Assembly (NCBI GenBank): GCA_963693285.1
Contig: OY848922.1
Coordinates: 1,662,923 to 1,726,922, forward strand
Reading direction: 5' to 3'
Origin: Xestospongia muta
Taxonomy: Eukaryota > Porifera > Demospongiae > Haplosclerida > Petrosiidae
DNA length: 64,000 bases
A program made the position numbers and the translations under genes. The notes under the pieces were generated by a model. It saw only the letters and a program-made list of their open reading frames with translations. It did not search any database and was not told where the DNA came from. Numbering within the stretch: position 1 is the first letter of the stretch; the number at the start of each line of letters is the position of its first letter. Positions 12,091 to 25,000 of the stretch are shown piece after piece.

Positions 12091-12843
12091 CTATTGTCCG
12101 GTCTTTGGTACGTGTCTTGAAAACTTTTGTTGTTCAACATAATATACCTATAACATAAGAATATAAAACGATAACAAATAGTAATAGAACTGGACATATG
12201 TTACCATAGCAACATTGCTATAGCAATAAACATGAAGATGAATAATTTTAACATAAAATAATGAAGAATGAATGTGGGCTACACAGTAAAGTGAGTTTGA
12301 AAAACTTTATCGATAAGGATCTACGTGTACAATTTGTAAATAACATTTATTTTAATTTATGTATCTAAATAATACCATTTCTTCATTATTTAATGCCGTC
12401 GTTATTTCAGACATCTCTTTTGTTTCCCGTGGTTGACTCTCCAATTCAAACAGGTAAACATCTTTCAATTGTCCAATCTACAGTGTGACAAAGACAAAAT
12501 TACTTCTTGTAAGTTAACAACTATATAGTGTTGTCACTTTTCAATGAAGTTACCCTGCCCACAAATTTAAATTCAAGCTCACAGACTTTCTACTTTCTAA
12601 AAGACTAACGTTTGTCTATCTATTAGACTATCTCACTTGTCCTCTGTTTGTAAGGCCATGTTTTCTAGCAATTTCATCAGCCCGTTCTATACCACCTTTA
12701 ATCTTCAAAGCCCAAGTATTGCTGTATCTGTTCATCGAGACATGATTATGATGATCTGATGGATCAAAAGGACGTATATTTCTACTGTTAAGACTCAGAA
12801 CAGGTACAACAAACAAGAAGATAGCGAGACAAACACAACTCAT
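12091..12843 (-). CDS. Secreted stand-alone proprotein convertase prodomain (possible convertase inhibitor)
   Basis: Exons 12637-12843, 12376-12477 and 12091-12147 join at phase 0 to encode 121 residues. Residues 1-17 (MSCVCLAIFLFVVPVLS) are a signal peptide. The rest matches the prodomain of furin/PC-type subtilases: NTWALKIKGGIERADEIARKHG, then IGQLKDVYLFEL, then a short final exon with VYYVEQQKFSRHVPKTGQ and a stop. In true convertases the VEW-QQ segment is followed within a few residues by an R-X-K/R-R autocleavage site and then the catalytic domain. Here there is no such site and no catalytic exon downstream before PPP1R21. The internal dibasic site is also absent. Isolated convertase prodomains are potent inhibitors of their enzymes, so an inhibitor or chaperone role is a reasonable inference. 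The donor after exon 2 (ATG|GTATTA) is weak; reading through it gives a slightly shorter product that also ends without protease. Confidence 0.72.
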
Positions 12844-12864
12844 CCCTTTCTCATAAGTACAATC

Positions 12865-12876
12865 TGCGCATGCGCA
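12865..12876. promoter_or_regulatory. NRF1-type palindrome TGCGCATGCGCA
   Basis: A perfect match to the NRF1 consensus lies 22 bp upstream of the prodomain gene's start codon, in a locally GC-rich stretch. This is typical of CpG-type core promoters. Confidence 0.6.
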
Positions 12877-14894
12877 AGTTACGTTTTGCCATTTCGGCGT
12901 TTGTGATTGCCCCTCCCACTTTTGAGACGTACTTGAGTTCCTCCTTTAGTGGGAGGAGTTGTCTAATCATAATTTATTTAGCATCAGTCATAACATGCAT
13001 GCGAGAAAGAAATATGAAATCCCCTCAATTCAAGGAAAAGAGCCGACACTTGATTCAATTATCTGTATAGAAATACTAGTACAAGCATACCAAGCATACC
13101 ATTATTAGTACCTCTATAAATATATATACAGTAAATATGACAGCTGACTGTTGACATTTAATTTAATGAAGACATTCCGTATAATCTTATCTGCAGCCAC
13201 AACAATCTAAAGGAAATTTTAAGGAAAAATAAAATCTCCAACATCTAGAAGTCTTCATTTAAGGAGGAAAGAACAGGCGTTTATTATAGAAGTGTTCATT
13301 CTTTACATGCTCTTTACAAATGAGGTCAGTATATCTCTTATTCAATGTATAGTAAATACATTATCAGCAGTAAGTTCAATACACACTATACAATCAGATG
13401 TGCAAGTACATATAATACATATATGCCAATTGTGTTAATCTTTTTTAGGCGTACTATGACTGTATAGAAACATCATCTTCTCTAATATACATACATACGT
13501 TCACACATTACACTATAACCAATTATTAGAGAGAGCTACTACTGCAAACCTACCTCATGTAAACTGGTAAAGCAGGTTCCTATACTGATCCTGCGGTGGC
13601 CCGGTAGGTCGCGTCGCGTTTTGGGCCTATTTTAGGGTTTAGAGTTTAGTGCGGTGGCCCGGTAGGTCGTGTTTTGGGCCTATCTTAAGATCTAAATCCT
13701 AAACCCTAAATCCGACCTACCAGGCCACCACAGTTTAGGGTTTAGGGTTTAGATCTTAAAACGCGACCTACCGGGCCACTGCATGATCCTCATAACACCA
13801 TATGGTGACACCAAAATGAGAAGACTTTATCAGTTCAATTTTATAAAACTATTAGTCCAAACTGTTTCTATTACTTTTGTACTACAGCTGCATAAACAGT
13901 AGTACATTAGTAATAAAAACAATGTTATGTCTACTTTCACAACATATTAAGTTTATTACATGTAACTTGTATAACAATATAGTGTTCAAATCAACAAGTC
14001 AATTTTTACAGTGCAATCAGATAAATCTGTTTACTTCACTGATCCTCAGGTCCTACATTCTCACATTTCCCAGCTATAGTATGTCCCACATATCAGTTTA
14101 TTTGGTAGTTCCACCACACATCTTTACACTGTTAGAATTCCCTTATATGTATATACCACAATCCTCAATAGTATATCACATACATACCAGTTTATACTTG
14201 GTAGTTTTAATTTAAAAGACAGCTTATAAAAGAATGTAGGAAACGAATATTACATCATCACTTAATAGTGTATAAATATTTTGCATACAATAAAATTAAA
14301 GACACTCCATGTTTTACAGGTGACGAGGAAAGAAATGGAATTTCTTAATTAAATTTACTATCATGTGATAAAATTAACAACACAATATGAACACGTATGC
14401 AGAGACTGTTCTTTCTGAAAAACATGTTTTTCGATGTTTCCTGCAGTACGTTCTTGTGTTAATACAGCTAGCATGTGTTGTCATATTAATAATATATTAT
14501 TATTACTAAGAAACCAAACTAAAACAATACCCAGTCCTTTTCGGTAAAAATACCAATACAAACAACCACTAGTAGATTTCCTTATCAATGTAATACAATT
14601 CTCTATTTACAAAATCAATGTCATACTGAAGAGAGGATTTGTATCTAATGAAGACCAAATAAACCTCTCATGTGATTGCATATTAAATGTTCATATAGCT
14701 AGCTAGCTAGCATAATGCCAATATGGATAAATTAATGCACTTTTTAAGATAACCATGCAGTGTCATGTACTGCCTACCTCATCTTTAATTTGAAGTGTAT
14801 ATGCATTGACAGAAGCTGAGCTGCCAGAAGCAACATGCTTTTAAGGGAGAATCCCTGCATTTACAATAAATTATTAATTACTCTGTAGGTGCAC
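12877..14894. other. Gene-poor intergenic region
   Basis: About 2 kb with no supported gene. It is AT-rich, with one inverted-repeat element at 13592-13783 and a short GCTA repeat at about 14697-14711. The open frames (for example around 13877-14215) have no start context, splice sites or recognisable motifs. Confidence 0.6.
13592..13783. repeat. Inverted-repeat element containing TTTAGGG-like words
   Basis: The word ggtggcccggtaggtcg occurs twice in forward orientation (about 13595 and 13652), and its complement (cgacctaccgggccac and a variant with caggccacc) occurs twice in reverse up to 13783. Between them are alternating blocks of ttttagggtttag and ctaaaccctaaa. The region can fold on itself and is much richer in GC than its surroundings. 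It looks like a small non-autonomous element rather than a telomere remnant. Confidence 0.75.
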
Positions 14895-14902
14895 TATATA
14901 AA
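14895..14902 (+). promoter_or_regulatory. TATA box (TATATAAA) of the 12-residue-repeat gene
   Basis: TATATAAA lies 71 bp upstream of the ATG at 14973, a plausible spacing for a TATA promoter with a 40-45 nt leader. Most other genes in the window show no TATA box at their starts. Confidence 0.5.
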
Positions 14903-14972
14903 TGCAACAAACACAGTGTATTTCTCAGACAAACCATAAGATATTCGTTGAATATATTCAAAGCTTTCGAAG

Positions 14973-16202
14973 ATGGCAGTAGTTGCTCGAATTGAAGTAG
15001 TGGAAGAAAAGCTTGAGGTCTTCAGGGTTCCCCATAAAAACTTAGCATGGGTATTCGGATATTCATTGGAAAGTGCTGAAATTTATATCTATAATCTCTC
15101 TCTTTCTCTTCAAGTGGCATATCTTGGGGCCATTGTTTTGTTTCCTGATGTTAAAGATGAAATAAAGGAGTTACTTGATTCTGTCATTCCTTTGTCAAGT
15201 ATATGTATTCGTTTGGTGGGAAAATTGCGAAACGCTTTAAAAGTTATTCAAGCAAGCAAAGAAGAGGGATATGATTTTGATGATGTAAACTCAGATCTTG
15301 ATAATCTAGCAGAGAAGTTTCGAGCTTTCTCGAAAAAAGCAAAAATGATTCACAAAATGATTAAAGACCAGTGTCCTGATCCTGAGAGGAAACTAAAGGA
15401 GATTTATGAGAGGATTGCTTTTATTTCAAACAATGAAGAAGATACATATTTCATGAAGCATATCCGCATCAGCCATCAGCTGCAGAAAGTCAAACGCGTT
15501 CAGCTTGAAATTACAATATTGGCCGCAATAGGTTGCTTCAAAAAAGGAATGAAGCATGCAAAGGGTACACTGAAGTGTGCTGTACAAGAATTCTCAGAAC
15601 CTTTCAACATCAGAAATGGCTTTGACTTTATAAGGCTGCGTCGTCAAGTAACCTGGGTTGTTATAGCAACTGCAAGTGCACTTTACTTGGAATCTATTGA
15701 CAGTGCTCTTTGCGAACTTGGTTTATTTCTTAATGAATCAGCTGACTGTACTCCTGAAGATGCTAATTATAAGCTACAAGGACTCTTTGAACACTTCATG
15801 AAGAATACCGAGAGTAAAGTTGATGAGATAGAGAGGAGATATGATGAAGAAATATTTACAACAACAGTGACATATCTACGAGATGAAGAGATCCCTGTCA
15901 ACCAGAAGACACCTACGAAGGAAGTCGAAGATAAGGTCCCGAAGACACCAGAGAAAGAAGTCGAAGATAAGGTCCCAGAGACACTAGGGAAGGAAGTCGA
16001 AGATAAGGTCCCTGAGACACCAGAGAAGGAAGTCGAAGATAAGGTCCCAGAGACACCAGGGAAGGAAGTCGAAGATAAGGTCCCTGAGACACCAGAGAAG
16101 GAAGTCGAAGATAAGGTCCCTGAGACACCAGAGAAGGAAGTCGAAGATAAGGTCCTGGAGACACCAGAGAAGGAAATCGATGAAGAAGATTTTAATTTAT
16201 AA
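14973..16202 (+). CDS. Intronless orphan protein with C-terminal 12-residue tandem repeats
   Basis: One uninterrupted frame of 409 residues from an ATG. I do not recognise a family. Residues 1-300 are predicted mostly helical, with long charged helices (for example 104-150) and hydrophobic stretches at about 48-60, 178-188 and 226-240 (VTWVVIATASALYLE). There is no N-terminal signal peptide. Residues 312-403 are eight repeats of the type ETPEKEVEDKVP, acidic and proline-punctuated, encoded by a near-identical 36-bp unit (about 15907-16182). The C-terminus is DEEDFNL. The TATA box and lack of introns, among intron-rich neighbours, suggest an inducible or recently arisen lineage-specific gene. 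A helical bundle with a flexible acidic tail is all that can be inferred. Confidence 0.75.
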   Translation: MAVVARIEVVEEKLEVFRVPHKNLAWVFGYSLESAEIYIYNLSLSLQVAYLGAIVLFPDVKDEIKELLDSVIPLSSICIRLVGKLRNALKVIQASKEEGYDFDDVNSDLDNLAEKFRAFSKKAKMIHKMIKDQCPDPERKLKEIYERIAFISNNEEDTYFMKHIRISHQLQKVKRVQLEITILAAIGCFKKGMKHAKGTLKCAVQEFSEPFNIRNGFDFIRLRRQVTWVVIATASALYLESIDSALCELGLFLNESADCTPEDANYKLQGLFEHFMKNTESKVDEIERRYDEEIFTTTVTYLRDEEIPVNQKTPTKEVEDKVPKTPEKEVEDKVPETLGKEVEDKVPETPEKEVEDKVPETPGKEVEDKVPETPEKEVEDKVPETPEKEVEDKVLETPEKEIDEEDFNL

Positions 16203-16610
16203 AATGATATTTATGAAACTTTATTTCTATCATAGGTCCTTTTTAAAATAATTGTAAGAGGTGTGTCTTTAAACTTTTTCCAGTCCTGTTATTAGTGAAC
16301 ATTTTTATTGATTTTTAAAACAAGAATTTTCATTTAATTATAGTAAGTACATACCTATGGTTTTCCTATGGTGACCATGTGTGTATATGTGTGAATATTT
16401 CTCAGTAGTCACTAGTCAATGTCCATTGCTATTGAGTGATTAATAGAGGTAATATGGTTATATATATGATATTCCGTGATCAAAATAGATTTGTAGCTAT
16501 CTTCTAGCGTCTTGTGAAAATTCATTAGAAAAATTCAATAATAAGAACTGAACAAGAGAAAATCTCACATTAGAATGAAATGAAAAAAAGCCTAACAAAA
16601 TGACTGTCTC
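16203..16610. other. Convergent intergenic spacer
   Basis: About 400 bp of AT-rich DNA between the stop of the repeat-protein gene and the stop of SURF4; presumably both 3' UTRs. Nothing else seen. Confidence 0.6.
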
Positions 16611-19061
<2,451 letters not shown>

Positions 19062-22000
19062 ATGGCAAGCCCAAGACAAGACTTGGATAGCCAGAAAGTA
19101 CCAACTAGTTTACTATCTTCTATGAGGGAACTATCTCAGCATGGAATAACAGCTGAAAAAGAGAAACGTAACTTAAAATTGCCTCCATTAGCTGTAATCA
19201 CTGCATCTCAGGTCAGTAGTATTAAGTTGACAATGTTGCTAACAATAAAATTATTTAGACCTCGACTCCAGCTAATGTTTGGCACTATAACAAACAAAGA
19301 CAGAAACTAAGATATCTTACAGACAGCACACAATGTGTCTGTGGAGCAGGAAGGTCAGTACCTGTACATCTCAGCTAACAAGTATTGTTAACATGAAGAT
19401 TCTTTCCATTTGTTAGAAGTCTCTCTACTTCGTAGTTATATTGCATTTTTGTATGCATTGAAATTACTGTGTTTTCTTTGTTCTTAGGGATATCTCATTT
19501 TTGTACGATGCTTCTGAAAGTGGAACAGTTTCTCCTGTTAAGGTAATGTCATCTATCAGACAATGAAGAGAATGTCACGATATACAATGTTACATTAAGC
19601 TATCTCTGTGGATATTGGACATCATACTTCAATGTGAAATTAATACATTTAGGTTCCAAGGCTTAAGGCATAGGGTCTGGGATATATTTGTAGAAATTAA
19701 TACATTTAGGTTCCAAGGCTTAAGGCATAGGGTCTGGGATATACTTGTACTAGTAATATTTAAATAAACGTGGCATTATAATAGTGAAATAGTACGGAGT
19801 AAAGAATCTTATCTTCTTTCTCTCTAACAGCAACAACAAGAAGAAAGTCTTATCCCAGAGGAGTATCATATTGTAAAACATCCAGGAGTTATGGGATTAG
19901 AGCTTCATGATGAGTATGTACATAAAACATAATAATAATATAATGTTATTGGTGGTTATCCCTCCTTAGACCTTACTCAGCAACTCTTGTCAGTCACGAG
20001 AGACACATGACTACTTTTCCATCCTTGTAAGTAAAATAGTGTTTGTATTGATGCTGTGGACTTTTGTCTATCAGGAAACCTTCAGGAAGACAAGAAGTGA
20101 TTAATTTAAAAGCAAGTTTACTATTGTGTATTTTTAATCTTCTATTATGTTGATATAGAACACTTTGAGTCAAATGTTAGGAGATGCTGGGATTGGCAGT
20201 TTAACAAAGGAGATAGAGTTAGGTGGACCAACACAGGTACAATAATATAGCATCCTATTATTTTAAGTTTACTAAACTAAACCAAAGAAACTAGTCAAAT
20301 ATAAAACTGCTTTCACTGTCTGGGGATGTTATTATTGTTGGTTACTTGTGAAGATGTCTTTATATCTGTTCTCTAGATGCATAACTTGTTAACACTAGTG
20401 AAAAAAGAACAAGAGATTTACAATATTTGTTTTCATGAGCTTATAAGACAGGTTTGAATTAAATTGTCCCACTCTTTCAAACATTAAACTACCCTAGGTT
20501 ACTGTGCACTGTGCAGAGAGAGGTGCACTATTAGCAGATATTAGACAGTGTTACGCTAACTTACTTAGCAGTATTCCTCATCAAGTCAAGAGGTACAACA
20601 ACAATATCATATTATAATTCTTATTCAATACTCTATATACACAGTTTACATGATGAAGTAGCTGCTCAGAGAGCTCTTGACAAGAAACTGACATTAGAAC
20701 TTAGGAGATTTCACGGACTATTAGCTTCTTTAACAAGGTGTGTAGTGTTAACAAGTTTTGTCCAATGTAAACAGGAAAACTTCACAAGATTGTTCACGAG
20801 TATAACACACACTTAACAAAGCATTATGATAATAGTATTATAAGTACCTTGTGTTATTATGTATAGTTGTTGACAACAGTAGCTACCTCAAATGAACTCC
20901 TATTAAAATATACATGTTGTAATTATTTTCTTTTTTCTCATTTGTCTTAGTGAGTTAAGTGAACTCAAAGATCATAATGAGTTAGCTGGAGAAGAAATTG
21001 AAGAGACAAAAGATACAGTAAGTCCTGCAATTAGATCATTGCAAACTAATACTTACTAAAATGTTGTAGCTATCACTGGCTCTCTCTGAATCAGAAAAGA
21101 ATGCCAAGTAAGTACATGAAACTGTTCCATGTGGTTTGTAGAGTAGTCCAATACAATGTCTATAGGTATGATGTGCCATTTGTTTCAGTCATAAATCCTG
21201 ACAACTATCTCAATTATTATACAGAGTTTTACAATCAACTGATCGTGGCAGGCATTGATCGATCGATCGATATAGTAACAATTGATTGATCAATCAATAT
21301 CGATTGTAAAACTCCATTTACTAATTGAGAAAGTTGTCAGGATTTAGGATCAAAATTTTGAAACAAATGGCACATCATACTATAGTAGATTTAAAAATTA
21401 TTTATGATCAGTTCAAACATTTTGTTGATCAGTTCAAAAATTTTGTATGATTTGTTCTAAAATATACTATGTTGATTTTTAAAGACCATTATATTATGAT
21501 AAAGGTACATGTACAATAATTTTTGTGATTGCGTTCTACATCCTCAATGATACACATTTTTTTCTACAGTTTATTGACTGAGTATTGTAATCTCTATGAA
21601 CTGCAGCGAAAACGATTAGAAGATCATATTGGTAAGTACTGTATAAATGCACACACAGAATATAGTACTAATCTCTATTTCTGTTAACCTTTGACCTTTG
21701 TTTTTCTACTGTAACTTGCCTTTTGTTCAATTTCTAATTATAAGGTACCAAATTATTCCAATAAAAATTTCACATTAATGTAGCATAAGTCTATAACAAT
21801 ATGTTTGACACTTCATAAGTTAATTGTATTACTGATAAGCAAAGTATTATCATGAGGGCACATATAATTTGTGTATTAAAACATGATGAAACCATTACGG
21901 TGGATTACTAGTTTTCTTTCAATATAGTTTATCTGTCTAAAGAGAAGGAATTATGGGAACAAACAAGTTACCATTTAGCGCTGAAAGTAGCTGAACAGTA

Positions 22001-25000
22001 TCAACTCAAGACAGTCAAACAACTCCAACTCAATGGTAGATCATGGCAGAGCTTGGCTACTCATTTTACAATAATGCTTGCAGATAAAAACACCAAACAA
22101 GTATGTAATATGTAAATTGTATATGATATTTAAAATATATAGCAGCAATGGTGCCCCATTGTTACTATATATTTTAAAACAATGCCAAAACTTACCAAAT
22201 ATTTAATTTATGACCATTGTTTAATTTCCATATATTATCGGCAAGTTTCACTAAAAACAATTCTCTACCAAAAAGTGTGACATTTAGTCACAGTCCCTAT
22301 TTTCTAAACATTTTGAAAGGAAACCTTATACTGCTGTAACTATTCCAAAATTGTCAGAAACATTGTCAAAACTTATCAGATATTTAATTAATGATCATAG
22401 TTTAATTACGATCCATAAATAGACACATTTCACATTTAAATATAATATATATATTCATGGAAACTTTTTATCTTTCACACACCCAGCTCTGTTCAATCCA
22501 AAGAGATGTCCAAACATGGAAGAATGAATTTGCTCGGTTTTTTGAGAAGCTTATACAAGCTGAACATAATATAGTAACTGAGGTAACACAACATTTGTCA
22601 TATACTGTTATATTTACTCTTCTAACATAGCTGACTAGTGTCCTTGAAGATATGAAGACATGGCTGACTAAACTACAACAGATCAGGTATTTGGCCTTCT
22701 ATATCTTGACATTTATAGCCCCTATAATAAAGATATAGTTAATAATGTAGCTTGTAGTGTGTGTGGAGAGAAACTCTGAATGACAGATTATAAATTCCAC
22801 TATAATGAGACTACGTTATTGCACTAATGTAGTTTACAATCATTACATCAAATTGTTGTATTTTGTTTCTATTACAAAGAATTTAGGTTCAAAGAAGTGA
22901 AACAAATTGTAATACATCATTAACTCATTATCATTCAGACAAATTAATACAATGTATTTAACAAACACTATTATCTCCTATTAGGAACAGTCCCACTGAT
23001 GCCAGTTTAGACTCAAGTACTGTTCATCAACTGTGGGCAGCTTTAACAGATTGGCTCAAAGCATTGAATCATCTCTCTGAAACATTCTCAGGTGAAATAT
23101 TATTAGATCGTCAGGACAAGCTACATGATTCTCGTGAGTGTATGTCACAATGGAGTGAGGCTGGTTTATCAATTGTACAACGTCGGATCAAGCCATCTTT
23201 TCAAGTGGAATCTATCCCTGACACTGTTAGCTTATCGGATGAGATGAGTGCTCAAAGAGAATCTATTACTTCTCTTGTGAGCAAAATTGTATCTTGTATG
23301 AAAGATATGTCTACACGAACATCAGGAGAAAATGGTACATAGGTTTTTATACATATAGTGGAGTAAGATTGAGTTGTAGCATTGATTATCTAATGTTTCT
23401 TCTCTTTAGGTGTTGCTATAGCTTTTGTTCACATAATAAATCCAATGGAATCATGGTATGGATAAAACTATATAATATTACCTACTACCATTATTATCCT
23501 ACAAAGTCAATAAAAAATTAATTAATAATAAATTAATCACAGGGACACCAAGTTTAATTTGATCATTAGCGGAGGTGGGAAAACTTTCTCAGATTCTGAT
23601 CAGACTAAGTAAGTAATATTATTATTATTAATAGTTAACTAACACTAATATTATTATAATTATAGGTTTATATCACAGCTGGAGTTTTGGATTGAGAAGA
23701 TATCTACGATAATAAATGTCACATACTCCAGTGAACAAACAACGCCACAAAAGTACAGCTCAATATAATAAGTTTAATGTACTGCAGTATGTATGAGTGA
23801 TCTTTGTCAGCATGTTAATATTTTAGGAACAGTATCACGATATTGGATGTAAAATATACAATAGTTGTGATTTAGTGTTAAGATCTAGTTATAATAGTAT
23901 TAATTCAACATAATGCACTAGTTATTTATGTTGAATTAATAATATTATAACTAGATCTTAATAACTAGTCCATTATGTTGAATTAATGCTATTATAACTA
24001 GCTCTTAATAACTAGTCCATTATGTTGAATTAATACTATTATAACTAGATCTTAATAACTAGTGCATTATGTTGAATTAATACTATTATAACACATAATG
24101 CACTAGTTATTAAGATCTAGTTATAATAGTATTAATTCAACATAATGGACTAGTTATTAAGATCTAGTTATAATAGTATTAATTCAACATAATGGACTAG
24201 TTATTAAGATCTAGTTATAATAGTATTAATTCAACATAATACACTAGTTATTAAGAGCTAGTTATAATATTATTAATTCAACATAATGCACTAGTTATTA
24301 AGATCTAGTTATAATACATGAGTTTTTTAATAGGTTTGAGGGGGGATCATTTGCCCCCCTGCAAATAGTTTTGCCCCCCCTTGAGCTTGCAGCAAAATAC
24401 ATTAATTTTTATTTTATGTATTTTAGTTCCATCCTATGCCCTCCCCCCTATTTCTCGAAACATTGGTTTGCCCCTCCTGAAATTTTTCCTGTATTATGCT
24501 ACTAAATAGCATTATATCAACTAGTGTACTCCCATAATAGTACAGAACAATGTCCATAAACTACACATTGTGTGCTGTTACTACTAGAATATAGCATTCT
24601 AAGTTGTTACATTATAGGAGTGTTGAGGAGATTATCAAGATGGTAGATAAATGGTGTTCTGTGTTCTCTCATGGCGTCCAAGTAGAAGACAGTCAAGTGA
24701 TTGAGCAGGTAATTTGTACAGACATTTATCTCAATTAGTAAAGCAGGAGAGTGTAAACCTCACGGTCACATATTCAATCCAGTATAGATCCTGATAATTG
24801 TCTAACTTGTACACACATATAATGTTATTTTCTATGTATGATACCTGTCTCCTTTTTCTTATTTCTGTTAGGTGACTGATGTCCATAGTTCACTAGTACA
24901 ATGGATGGCACAAGTATTACTTGCTATGACCAGTGACCAGTCTGAACTAGAGATGATCACTAATCTGAAGACTACATGTAATCTCTTACGTGATAACCTC

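Noticed and set aside
13592..13783. Interstitial telomere
   Set aside because: The TTTAGGG words are few, degenerate, and arranged in opposed orientation inside a foldback rather than as a unidirectional array; animals use TTAGGG.
13877..14215. 112-residue plus-strand frame
   Set aside because: AT-rich, no family motif, no splice or promoter support; composition like the surrounding intergenic DNA.
15913..16164. Minus-strand frame of repeated SPGPYLRLPSLV
   Set aside because: Antisense shadow of the 36-bp coding repeats of the orphan gene.
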